A model generated the notes under the pieces. The model did not search any database, had not been told where the DNA came from, and worked only from the letters and a program-made list of their open reading frames with translations. From Saccharomycodes ludwigii (lineage: Eukaryota; Ascomycota; Saccharomycetes; Saccharomycodales; Saccharomycodaceae), in the NCBI RefSeq assembly GCF_020623625.1, contig NC_060203.1, positions 124,001-188,000 of the forward strand: a stretch of 64,000 nt of DNA, written 5' to 3'. Position 1 is the first letter of the stretch. Every line of letters begins with the position of its first letter. This document shows positions 7,613 through 17,148 of the stretch, one piece after another. The position numbers were made by a program, and so were the translations under genes.

Positions 7613-9208
7613 ATGTCCCAAGGTACTTTGTATATCATTCCAGAATACCCAAGAGGCAGTTTTCCAGCTGCTTTAGCCAAATATCTTAACTTGGATGTTC
7701 AAGTTGATTATATTTCTGAATGTCGTGAAGAATTTGAAGCCAAATTCCCATTGAAGAAAATTCCAGCTTTTGCTGGTAAGAATGGTTTTAAATTAACTGA
7801 AGTTATTGCCATTTCCTATTACTGTATGTTTTTGCCTTCATTTTTTTAAAACAGTTTTTTTTTTTTTTTTTTTTTGTTTATTTTCTCAATTCTAATTGCC
7901 TTTCAACCCCTTTTGTCTCTTCAGATATTATCTCTCCCAAATGTTTATATGTATTATGATGAGAAAAAATTTTATAGTTATCCCTGTCTGAATGGGTTAA
8001 ATAGATTTAATTATCATGGTAACCAATCCGCATGTCGATAATCTTTATGGTACTTTCTGAAATACATATATACAACAGGTGTTAGATAGAGGAAGAAGGA
8101 GAAGCTATTGGGTTGTAAAAGAGCCTAACAACACGCTTTTATTAGAATATTTCAACAGAGTTGTAACAAAAAAAGAAAAGTGAATTATATGTATCGATTT
8201 ACTAACATTTATTATTATGAAAACAAAATTATGTGCAATATAATTTTACACATGGGTTCATTTTTACGTACAGTTATTAACTCAATCAAAGATGAAAAGG
8301 TTAAGAGATCTTTATTGGGAAGTACCAATGAAGAACAAGCTTCTGTTTTGAAATGGTTGTCTTTTACCAATTCCGACTTTTTGGACTCTGTTACAAAAGT
8401 TTTTTGTATAGTTACCTGTCAGGTTCCATTTAACAAAAAGGCTTTGGATGCTGCCTATGCTGCTTTGGATACCCAAGCCAGTATTTTTGAAACCAGATTA
8501 ACCGACTACACATACTTGGTTAATGAACACATCACTTTGGCTGATATTTTTACTGCTGCTGCTTTCACATTCCCATTTTCCACTGTTATTGGTGCTGAAT
8601 GGAGAAAATCACATCCAGCCATTGTTAAATGGTTTAATACTGTTATTCAAGAACCAATTTTTAAAGATAGTTTTTATTATGATTATCCAATTGTTAAACC
8701 ATTTGAATCGAAGCTAGGACGTTCTTTGTCATTATTACTTAAAGCCACTTTTTTGTATTTGAAAAAATGGAAGAGAAAATATTCCAATGAAGATACTAGA
8801 CCAGTTGCTTTACCATGGTTCTGGGAACATTATAACCCAGAAGAATACTCTATCTGGAAAGTTGCTTACAAGTATAACGATGAATTGACCATGACATTTA
8901 TGTCTAACAACTTGGTTGGTGGTTTTTTCAACAGATTGAGTGGTTCTGTTAAATACATGTTTGGTTGTTTAGTTGTTTACGGTGAAAACAACAACAATGG
9001 TATTATTGGTGCTATTTTAATCAAGGGTCAAAATTTCAAACCAGCTTTTGATGTTGCTCCAGATTGGGAATCCTACTCTTATGAAAAGTTGGACCCAGTG
9101 AACAAACCAGAAGACAAGGAATTTGTCAATGACATGTGGGCTTGGGACAAACCAGTTGTTATTAATGGTGAAACCAGAGAAATTGCTGATGGTAAAGTTT
9201 TGAAATGA
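7613..9208 (+). CDS. TEF4: Translation elongation factor eEF1B gamma, copy 2, linker lost
   Basis: Exon 1 is 7613-7823 and exon 2 is 8274-9208, giving 381 residues. Splice sites and intron match copy 1 almost base for base. The N-terminal GST-like region and the C-terminal EF1G domain are nearly identical to copy 1. The middle differs sharply: residues around 110-125 (LDSVTKVFCIVTCQ), the stretch after VIQEPIFKD, and above all the Lys/Ala/Pro linker, which is missing and replaced by a short SKLGRSLSLL-type joint. Such a mosaic suggests gene conversion of the ends between the copies, with drift or altered function in the middle. The reading frame is open, so a protein is probably made. Whether it still joins the exchange complex cannot be told from sequence. 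Confidence 0.92.
7824..8273 (+). other. TEF4 copy 2 intron, snoRNA host
   Basis: A 450-nt intron nearly identical to that of copy 1. The visible differences are T-run length and a few bases in the purine-rich stretch near 8085-8102. Donor GTATGT is at 7824, TACTAAC at about 8200-8206, and acceptor CAG ends at 8273. Introns usually diverge faster than exons, so this identity points to recent gene conversion or a very recent duplication. Confidence 0.92.
7948..8068 (+). ncRNA. SNR38: C/D box snoRNA snR38, second copy
   Basis: Same sequence and structure as the copy at 3637-3757: terminal stem TATGTATT/AATACATA, C box ATGATGA, D' box with the ATCCCTGT guide, and D box CTGA at 8057-8060. Two intronic copies double the snoRNA dose. 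Confidence 0.87.
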
Positions 9209-9592
9209 TTTAATTTTTTTGCATTTGCATTTGTAAATATATAACTGTAGTATATCATTTTACACGACATATTTAATTAACAGCCTTTTTTTTTTAATAT
9301 TATTTTTTTTCTACGAGCGTTTTTTACCATTTACGAAAATTTGATTCATTTTTTAAAAATGGCACTTCCGAAAAATTAAAACTAAATTAAAAGATTCAAA
9401 AATCCATTTTTATTTATTTATTTATTTAATTTTTTTTTTTTTTTTTTTCTTTCTGGCTGCAAAAAAATAAAATAAAAAATATAAACTTATAAAACCTTAA
9501 ATAAGGAAACAAAAAAAAAAAAAAAAAAAAGAAAAAATTAAAAAAATAAAAAAATAATCAAGAAAAAGACAGAAAAGTATACAACCAACCAT
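9209..9592. other. Intergenic region TEF4 copy 2 / VMA5
   Basis: AT-rich, with T runs at 9283-9310 and 9429-9450 and a 20-base A run near 9511-9530. It holds the TEF4 copy 2 3' end and the VMA5 promoter. Nothing else seen. Confidence 0.5.
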
Positions 9593-10771
9593 ATGTCTAA
9601 CACAGCATTATACACATCAAATGATTTTATATTGATTTCTTTACCTCAATCGGCACAGCCATCTACCTCGAACATCAAGGCTGACGATTGGTTAAATAGA
9701 GAACTATTGGAAGGCAAAGTTTATGTTTCTGATTTTGATATCCCTGAATTTCAAATTGGTTCCTTAGACTCATTGGTTGTTGAGAGTGAGGAATTATCTA
9801 AAATTGATAATCAGTTAGAACAATCAATCACTAAAATTGTTGATATTTTAGGTGGATTAAGTGAAGCCAACTCTAATAATTACAAAACTTTACCCATTAA
9901 CAGTGTTCCATTACCTGAATATTTAGAACATTTCCACTGGAACACAAGAAAATTTAAATTAGATAAATCTATTAAAACTCTAATTAACGACATTACGAAC
10001 GAATCTTTGCAATTAGACTCAGATGTTAAAGCCACCTCCAGTAACTATAACAATGCTAGACAACAGTTAGTTGCTGCCGACAGAAAAAAAACAGGTGATT
10101 TATCAGTCAGATCTTTACATGATATAGTTAAGCCAAGTGACTTTATTCTTAATTCTGAATATCTAACAACTATTTTGGTCGCTGTTCCCAAATCTTTGGA
10201 AAAAAATTTTGTTAATAGCTATGAAACTTTAGCTGATAATGTGGTTCCCCGTTCCGCAAGTTGTTTGGCTACTGATTCAGAATATTGTTTATACAATGTC
10301 CATTTATTTAAAAAATCAGTCAATAAGTTTTGTCAAGCATGTCGAGAAAATAAGTTTATTCCACGTGATTTCCAATACTCTGAGGAGTTGATCGAAAGTT
10401 TAAAGAAGGAACACGATGAGGCTGCAAGTTTGGAAAATTCATTGCGTATAGAGTTGGTTAGATTGGCTAAAACCGCTTATTCAGACATTTTTATGAATTG
10501 GTTTCATATCAAAGCCTTGAGGGTCTATGTGGAGAGTGTGTTACGTTATGGGTTACCACCTCAGTTTATAACTAAGATTATTGCAGTTCCACCTAAGTTA
10601 TTGAGCAAATGTAAACAAGAGTTGACCAAAAATTTTGGTTATTTGGGTGGAAACGCTTTTGTTAAAGATAAAAAGGGTAACATTAAACATAACGATTCAT
10701 CCTTACATGAATATGCTTCTTTGGTTGATACAGATTACCAACCATTTGTTATGTACACAATCAATCTATAG
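9593..10771 (+). CDS. VMA5: V-ATPase V1 subunit C
   Basis: Subunit C is the V1 stalk protein that links the catalytic sector to V0 and leaves reversibly when the vacuolar proton pump disassembles on glucose loss. The product is 392 residues, the same length as S. cerevisiae Vma5. Family features include the ADDWLNRELLEGK region near the N-terminus, the helical arm in the middle, VRSLHDIVKPSDF, and the conserved C-terminal LRVYVESVLRYGLPP block. The ATG at 9593 follows an A-rich leader typical of yeast. VMA5 between TEF4 and SMY1 on the plus strand reproduces YKL081-079. Confidence 0.97.
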   Translation: MSNTALYTSNDFILISLPQSAQPSTSNIKADDWLNRELLEGKVYVSDFDIPEFQIGSLDSLVVESEELSKIDNQLEQSITKIVDILGGLSEANSNNYKTLPINSVPLPEYLEHFHWNTRKFKLDKSIKTLINDITNESLQLDSDVKATSSNYNNARQQLVAADRKKTGDLSVRSLHDIVKPSDFILNSEYLTTILVAVPKSLEKNFVNSYETLADNVVPRSASCLATDSEYCLYNVHLFKKSVNKFCQACRENKFIPRDFQYSEELIESLKKEHDEAASLENSLRIELVRLAKTAYSDIFMNWFHIKALRVYVESVLRYGLPPQFITKIIAVPPKLLSKCKQELTKNFGYLGGNAFVKDKKGNIKHNDSSLHEYASLVDTDYQPFVMYTINL

Positions 10772-11163
10772 TATCTTTTTTGTTAAATTGTATTTGCAAT
10801 TTTAATAAATTATTTTTATTTTAATAAATCTTTTTTAAATTTTTTTTTTTTTTTATGGTTTAACAGTGACAAAAAAAAAAAAATTAAAAAGAAATTTTTT
10901 TTTTAAATTCCCGCTGTATCAAAGCAATAGCCTTGCCATTTTGTGTCACGCTGACACCCACTGCTGAAAATAGTAACAAATAATATACATAATCTTACTA
11001 AAACTATAAATCTCAATGTTAATATATATATATATATATATATATTTATAATTCTGCCAACTTTCTATACCAAGTCGTCTTTTCTTTTCTTTTCTTTTTG
11101 AGTTTTATTTCCCATCTCTCCTTTTTGGAACAAATGTAATCCAAAAATACTTGTTAAGCCACA
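10772..11163. other. Intergenic region VMA5 / SMY1
   Basis: AT-rich, with A and T runs at 10840-10905 and a TA dinucleotide repeat at about 11022-11045. It carries the VMA5 3' end and the SMY1 promoter. No other feature seen. Confidence 0.5.
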
Positions 11164-12708
11164 ATGCCAGAACATGCTAAAGCAATTAATAAGCTAAAAC
11201 CCTTAATCACAATTGTAAAGCCCAAGAACAACAGTAATTTATACACAGAATCTGAAAACTTCGAAGACACTGAAAACAACAAAGAACAAACGAACAAAAG
11301 AAAAGATCAAAGCCAGATTTCTCTTAGAATTAATTACCAAATAGTAAATAATGGACAAACGTTAAAAATTTATAACTATTTGAAAAATATTTGGGAGACT
11401 TTTCAATTTGATTTAATTTTGGATTTTGACGTAGATCAACAGCAATTATACAAAAAACTTTTTCAAAAAAATAAGGTATTAGAAAATTTTATTACCCGAG
11501 GTAAAAATTTGACAATTCTAACTTATGGTCAAACAGGATCTGGAAAAACTTGCACAATGTTTGGAAATGAAAAATCAGGAGGTATTATTTCGAACGTCAC
11601 TGATGAATTATTTTCCAAAATTAAAGCATATTCACCAAATAAAAAATTTAAAGTAACTGTTTCAATGTTTGAATTATACAATGACCAGATCAAGGATCTA
11701 TTAAACATAGAAAACAAAAGAGAAATTTTAGTTTCCCAAGTAAATAAAAAACATATAATTTTGAAAAATTTAAGTGAGCACAAAGTTGAAACTTCTCAAA
11801 AGGCCATAGCCTTCATTAGATGTGGTCAGAAAAATAAAACAATAAAAAATGAAACCGGTTCAAAATTACACACTTTGGTCAAGCTAAATTGTTATGTTTC
11901 AAGTAAAAATAGTAGGTCCAATAATAAATTCATATTAGCTAACTATATATATTTAGTGGACTTGGCTGGATCAGAAGAATTGTTACTGAAGTCGGACAAT
12001 AGCGAAAAACAAGACAAGGAAACAAATAATATTAACAAATCCTTATCCTCTTTAGGTTTAATGATAAAATCTTTGACGGGATCACTAAATAGTGAAACAA
12101 CCAATAAAAAAAGCCTTCCCGCATGTAAGAACGCAAAATTAACTAGAATATTACAGCACTCCTTGGAACTGAAAAACGAAACAATTTTAATTTTAACCTG
12201 TTCCACAGTGTCTAAAAATTATTGGGACACTTTATCAACTTTAAAATTTGGAGAACGAGCAAAATTGCTTAACAAAATTGACAAAGACGATCATATTTCC
12301 AATAATTCATCAATTGGTCCAGATTCGCAATATAATACTGACATGTTAGAAAAAGTATCATTTTTAGAAAAAGAAGTAGATAAATATAGGCTAAAAGAAT
12401 TGGAATTTCTGAAAAGGCAAAAACAACTACAAACAGTTTGTAAAAATAAAAACCAAGCTCAACTAGTTAAATACCTTGCTGAAACTCACCATTTATTTAT
12501 TTCATGTTTTTTCAACTGTGCACAGGGGAAAATGGCATTCGGAAACATAGGAAGAGGTCTAATTTCTTTTAATAACGTTTCCCCCATTACACAAGCTGTA
12601 AATCGTAATCCAAACATGAAAATAGCGACTTTAATGACCAAATGTGAAGAAAATGAAAAAAAAAAAAAAAAAGAAAAAAAAACTAAATTAAATAACATTG
12701 TACAATAA
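11164..12708 (+). CDS. SMY1: Smy1-like divergent kinesin
   Basis: Smy1 is a kinesin-1-related protein that helps myosin V (Myo2) in polarised secretion and damps formin activity; its motor activity is dispensable in S. cerevisiae. The 514-residue product has a motor domain covering about 50-375: P-loop GQTGSGKT, switch II LVDLAGSEE, NKSLSSLG and the terminal TLKFGERAK. The switch I block (normally NxxSSRSH) is degraded to NETGSKLH, so ATP turnover may be impaired even though the P-loop is canonical (in S. cerevisiae Smy1 the P-loop itself is altered). A short coiled coil follows, then a Lys-rich tail. The protein is shorter than S. cerevisiae Smy1 (656). The name is supported by position next to VMA5 and near DHR2 (YKL080W, YKL078W). 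Confidence 0.8.
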   Translation: MPEHAKAINKLKPLITIVKPKNNSNLYTESENFEDTENNKEQTNKRKDQSQISLRINYQIVNNGQTLKIYNYLKNIWETFQFDLILDFDVDQQQLYKKLFQKNKVLENFITRGKNLTILTYGQTGSGKTCTMFGNEKSGGIISNVTDELFSKIKAYSPNKKFKVTVSMFELYNDQIKDLLNIENKREILVSQVNKKHIILKNLSEHKVETSQKAIAFIRCGQKNKTIKNETGSKLHTLVKLNCYVSSKNSRSNNKFILANYIYLVDLAGSEELLLKSDNSEKQDKETNNINKSLSSLGLMIKSLTGSLNSETTNKKSLPACKNAKLTRILQHSLELKNETILILTCSTVSKNYWDTLSTLKFGERAKLLNKIDKDDHISNNSSIGPDSQYNTDMLEKVSFLEKEVDKYRLKELEFLKRQKQLQTVCKNKNQAQLVKYLAETHHLFISCFFNCAQGKMAFGNIGRGLISFNNVSPITQAVNRNPNMKIATLMTKCEENEKKKKKEKKTKLNNIVQ

Positions 12709-12728
12709 ACAGAAGCATCAAAAATTTT

Positions 12729-14297
12729 TTAATTTAAAAATTTCTTAATATAAAATTTTGTATACAACAAAATTTCTTGAAAAATAATAAAAAATTCCAA
12801 TTTAGTTATTAGAATTCCTACAAGTGCCCCTAAACTCATGGCCATTATAACTAAAACGAAAATTAAACTTTCACTGCTTAGTTGGATTTTGGAAGTAGTT
12901 ATAAGGCCTCGTTTAATAAATTTTTGGAGTAATAAATAAAGCAAATAATAATAAGCAATTTTAAACAATAATATGTGGAAAAATTTAAAATTAAATATGC
13001 TTGTAAAAAAAGATATAAATTTCCAATCAATTTTTGACAGTTGTTGATTGATTTTATCAATTTCAAAAATAGTCTTCTCCAAAGTAATGTTTATTTTCTG
13101 CCCACCTTTTTCCAGACTGGTATCAATATGTTTCATAGTTTCTGAAAAAGTTTGATTTAATTCTAAAATATTAGATAAAGATACGTTGGCCAATGTTTCT
13201 ACAATTAGTACTAGTTGGTTACCTAAATCATTTTCCATTATTGAGTTCAAATAATTTTGAAATTCACTAAATAATTGGTTATTATATATTTTTATCTTGT
13301 ATAAATCATCTTCAAAATTCCCTAAAATATCTGAACTTTGTATAGTTAATGCGTTTTGTACTTTTTCTAAATTTTCCACATTGACGATTTGAGTTACTAG
13401 TATATTATTAATATTTTCTACAAAATTTTGAAAATTTGTATCCAAATTAGATTGCATAATTGAAAGGTTGTTTATTATTTTGTGGTCTGTTTCCCATAAC
13501 ACGCTTAAATCCTTGTGCACTTTGCCATTTTCTTTAAAGATATCGCTAAAATATTCTTTTTGTTTGAGCAAAAGATCATCAAAGGTGCTACTGAATTCGT
13601 CAGTAGCAGAACTCTTGATATCATCAAAGACTTCATTGAACTCAGCAGCTTGTTTGCGAAAATTTTCGGACAAATTTATCATATGTTCCTCATAAAAATC
13701 ATGCAAGTTTTGAAAGTCCTTGGCATTTGCTTTAAAAAAGGCGTCTCTTAAATCCTTAAAATTAACGGTAATATCTTTATTGAACTTGGAATAAAAATCT
13801 GTAATTTTTAAAAATAAATTCAATATTTGTTGTTTTTCATACGGCAAAGAATTTTCAAAACAGATTGAAGATAGTTTTTGATAATAACCATTGTATGTGG
13901 TCCATAAAGATGGGTCCAGTTTTAAATAATTCATACATTGAGATAATGGGTTGTGAGCTGAACATATTTCTCTTAAATCTAGTGTCAACTTAGAGGATTC
14001 AAACTGGCAAATAGACAACGATAGTGCTGTATTAACACGTATATCTGTGTCAACAGCTTCCATTCCCTTTTCTAAGCAGATAGGAAGAAAGGTTTCCAAC
14101 GCCTGGGAAACACAATCTCTGGATAACAAAGAATTTGAAAATTCTGGAAAGTTTTCTGCAATGATCGATTTAGTAAGATCATCATAACTATTGACAGATA
14201 TTTCATTTAAATGCTTTTCTAAGTGGTCCAATCCTGAAAAGCTTAATATTTGATGTGGTAGGCTCGTTAAAAGTATGATAATGTAAGGATAAAACAT
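12729..14297 (-). CDS. KAR5: Kar5/Tht1-family nuclear fusion protein
   Basis: Kar5 is an ER/nuclear-envelope membrane protein at the spindle pole body, needed for nuclear membrane fusion after mating. The 522-residue product begins with a hydrophobic signal sequence (about 1-20). A Cys-containing Tht1 domain follows (SRDCVSQALE, PICLEKGMEAVD, LSLSICQFE), then a long coiled-coil luminal region (about 150-430) and C-terminal hydrophobic segments (about 435-465 and 480-500). This is the known Kar5 layout. It is convergent with SMY1, with only 20 bp between stops. Order RIM9-AEP1-KAR5 on one strand matches YMR063W-065W. Expression is expected to be pheromone-induced, but I identified no Ste12 site. 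Confidence 0.92.
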   Translation of the reverse strand: MFYPYIIILLTSLPHQILSFSGLDHLEKHLNEISVNSYDDLTKSIIAENFPEFSNSLLSRDCVSQALETFLPICLEKGMEAVDTDIRVNTALSLSICQFESSKLTLDLREICSAHNPLSQCMNYLKLDPSLWTTYNGYYQKLSSICFENSLPYEKQQILNLFLKITDFYSKFNKDITVNFKDLRDAFFKANAKDFQNLHDFYEEHMINLSENFRKQAAEFNEVFDDIKSSATDEFSSTFDDLLLKQKEYFSDIFKENGKVHKDLSVLWETDHKIINNLSIMQSNLDTNFQNFVENINNILVTQIVNVENLEKVQNALTIQSSDILGNFEDDLYKIKIYNNQLFSEFQNYLNSIMENDLGNQLVLIVETLANVSLSNILELNQTFSETMKHIDTSLEKGGQKINITLEKTIFEIDKINQQLSKIDWKFISFFTSIFNFKFFHILLFKIAYYYLLYLLLQKFIKRGLITTSKIQLSSESLIFVLVIMAMSLGALVGILITKLEFFIIFQEILLYTKFYIKKFLN

Positions 14298-14512
14298 TTT
14301 TTTATTTATGTATATATATATATATATATATATTTTAACTACTTTTTTATCGAGAAAGACGTTTCTAGAGTTAATAGTAAAATAAAAAAAAGGAATATAT
14401 TTTTACATTTGCGATACGTAAATATACACATATATGTATATATATATCTAACTTTTTAATAAGATATAACAAGTTTCCCTTAAGGTCAAAAAGTGTTTTA
14501 GATTGGTTTCAG

Positions 14513-14547
<35 letters not shown>

Positions 14548-14870
14548 TAAATTGGCGCAATATATATATATTTTTTTAAGCTGTCACTTGAATTGAAAGA
14601 TGTTGATAAAGACGCGATCAAAGCACAGTATAAAATTGTAAAATGCCAACATCAACCGTTGTGGTAATTTTTGACATTTTATATATTTATATGTATATAT
14701 ACAGAATTAGTTAAATATTTTGGTTATATAAGCTATTTTAACAACCCCATATTAATGGCAAAGATAAAAGGATATAAAATCTAACTTTTTTGTTTTTTTA
14801 TTTTTTTTATTTTGATATATTTATTCTCTCTTTCTCATTCTCGTTAGTATAAGAATGCAACCACCAATAA
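14298..14870. other. Intergenic region KAR5 / AEP1
   Basis: This 573-bp stretch contains the KAR5 promoter and AEP1 3' end. TA repeats occur near 14310-14332 and 14430-14450, and an A run of about 28 bases at 14513-14544. No Ste12 pheromone element (TGAAACA) seen. No gene seen. Confidence 0.5.
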
Positions 14871-16499
14871 TTATTTTCGGTTACTTTTATAAAATTCAAT
14901 TAATTTGGAATATTTAACATAAGTTTCTTTTAATAATCCTGGTAATATATTTTCATGTCCCTTAGCAATGATATATTTAAACAACATGTTTTTTTCATTT
15001 TTTGTTTTCAAATTATGCCATATAGCGTCTTGTATTTTTGAACTCATTTTAAAAAATTTAGGAAGAACACTATCTTTAAAAAATGCTTCTCTCCATAATT
15101 TAAAAAAATCAGTTAAGGAGGAGGGGGTATGAGTTGAGGGTGTTAAAAACAATTCCCCTACGAAATTAGGATCCACTTGTAATTTGGGCAATATTTGGGA
15201 AACTACAAGATAGTTTTGATTCTTTGCGCAAGTAAATGCATAATTTTTCAAAAACGATTGAGAAAGCGTAAGCTCATTAGAATGTTTTAATAAAAAATGA
15301 TACAATGTTTTTAAATTTTTACAATTTTCCAAAGCATTAGGGGTTAATATACCAACTAAATTGAACAGGGACTGACCTACAGCATTACTTTTTAATATTG
15401 CCACTGCAGAGTTAGAGTTTAATATCATAAGTAACAAATATTTCAATTGGTTAAAATGTACAATGTATCCACTATTCAACAATATATTTGTAATATTTGG
15501 CGTTAATATTTTAACAAAAGCAGGCTTCAAGTCATTAATATAAAAATTTTTCAAAGCAAAGGATAACTTTAGTTCATTAAGTAATAGCAAATATTGCTCT
15601 ACAATTTCGGAAGAAGGCAGTTTCCCCATTTGAAAATATCTAGGCAACAAAGACTTTACGTCATTAACTCTCTTAGCCATAATTTGTAATTTGCAAACTT
15701 CTTGTAACAAAGATGCTTCAAAAGGTTGTTTTTTTTTAGATGCATAGTTAAGTGAAACATAATCTATAGATTTCAATAGACAATCCAACAATTCGTTGTC
15801 AATTTTAACTTTATTTATATGAATGGAATGAAAAATTTGTGCCAATAGTGTATTAATTTCATTAATATCATCAATTGTGTTTTCAATATGATAGCAACAG
15901 CATTTAATAACATTTTCACAATTTTTGGAAAAAAATACTTGGTCTTGTAGTAAAAACAACAAAATATCTTCAACAAAAGAACATGAATCATTCTTCAAAA
16001 TATCATCTATAATAATATTTAAACTATTAACGTTTTCATATTTTACATTGAAATTAAAAACATTGCCATTTAAATTATCAAATTTATTTTGTCTCAATAA
16101 ATCCAACAACTCACTATTTTTTATCGGATCCAACTCTTTATTTGTTAAATTTTCTTGTAAATCTTGCAATTCTAAGATCCACTCATCTTGCTTTTCGATC
16201 CCATTAGCTTTAATCCAAATCTTGGATCTTTCCAGTGAAAGATTATCCGTGACGGGATTTCTCTTGAAAACGGTGAATCCATTTTCTCCATCTAATAGTG
16301 TTCTGACTGTAACACTATTTAAAAACCTTAATCCATCAATATTAGTCGGCGTGTAGAAAGGGGATATAATGGTGGTAGGTGCTGTCAATGTCCCTCGAAA
16401 ATGTTTGTTGGTTGTGCGTGAATAATTTGGAACAGATTCAGGTAACACAATTTTGTTTAACTTTGGGTTAGTTGTACATAATTGTCTTTTTAAAATCAT
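14871..16499 (-). CDS. AEP1: Probable Aep1, mitochondrial translation factor for ATP9 mRNA
   Basis: The 542-residue product begins MILKRQLCTTNPKLNK, a basic Ser/Thr-containing start that fits a mitochondrial presequence. The rest is largely helical and Leu/Asn-rich, like yeast mitochondrial translational activators, with no motif I can name. Aep1 (518 residues in S. cerevisiae) is needed to express mitochondrial OLI1/ATP9, the proton-ring subunit of ATP synthase. The assignment rests on position: it sits exactly between KAR5 and RIM9 on the same strand, where AEP1 lies in S. cerevisiae (YMR064W), and its length and character fit. These proteins evolve fast, so weak sequence similarity is expected. 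Confidence 0.8.
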   Translation of the reverse strand: MILKRQLCTTNPKLNKIVLPESVPNYSRTTNKHFRGTLTAPTTIISPFYTPTNIDGLRFLNSVTVRTLLDGENGFTVFKRNPVTDNLSLERSKIWIKANGIEKQDEWILELQDLQENLTNKELDPIKNSELLDLLRQNKFDNLNGNVFNFNVKYENVNSLNIIIDDILKNDSCSFVEDILLFLLQDQVFFSKNCENVIKCCCYHIENTIDDINEINTLLAQIFHSIHINKVKIDNELLDCLLKSIDYVSLNYASKKKQPFEASLLQEVCKLQIMAKRVNDVKSLLPRYFQMGKLPSSEIVEQYLLLLNELKLSFALKNFYINDLKPAFVKILTPNITNILLNSGYIVHFNQLKYLLLMILNSNSAVAILKSNAVGQSLFNLVGILTPNALENCKNLKTLYHFLLKHSNELTLSQSFLKNYAFTCAKNQNYLVVSQILPKLQVDPNFVGELFLTPSTHTPSSLTDFFKLWREAFFKDSVLPKFFKMSSKIQDAIWHNLKTKNEKNMLFKYIIAKGHENILPGLLKETYVKYSKLIEFYKSNRK

Positions 16500-16642
16500 T
16501 TTTGTTTAATTAACTAGGTTATTCTGGACAGGTTTGTTTTATTTACTCCTAATTTAATTTTGGTGTAGGTACTTAAAAAGTTGACTTTTTACTGAACGAA
16601 ATTTTTTTTTAATTTAGTACATAATTTTTTAATTTCGGAGCT

Positions 16643-16678
<36 letters not shown>

Positions 16679-17148
16679 AGTCCGAAAAGCATAACCAAGG
16701 ATAACCGGAAATTAAAGACTAAGCACTTGCGGTAAATAGTCGCAACAAAAAATTTTCTTCCCGAAGTGACTGATAATCCGAACCATTTTATTAAAAAAGA
16801 TAACAAACTTTGGATATGTTTCATCACAATCTATCATATCTTTAAAGAGTGATAGCTATAAATAAATGGTTCATTTAGCAAACTATCTTCCTTTGCTTCC
16901 ATCTTTTACATATATATATATATATATACTTCAAGTTATATATGTAAAAATACATATGCTGAGGAAAAAAAATATAGATGAAGTTTACAAATCTCATTGT
17001 AAATGTCCTAATTTTATTCAACAACCGGATATATCAAATCATATAGTATATTCATTAACAATTATTTCTATTTATAAATATGATTATTTCTTTCTTTTTA
17101 TTTTAATTTGTATATTATTTTCTTTTCTTTTCTATAATTACCGTCCAT
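16500..17148. other. Intergenic region AEP1 / RIM9
   Basis: This 649-bp stretch between the AEP1 start and RIM9 stop has a roughly 30-base A run at 16646-16676 and a TA repeat at 16911-16927. Small open frames on both strands (16609-16827, 16866-17192) are low complexity or overlap RIM9 and are not credited. Confidence 0.5.

Noticed and set aside
7386-7676. Open frame of 96 codons upstream of TEF4 copy 2
   Set aside because: Lys-rich low complexity that runs into TEF4 exon 1 in a different frame.
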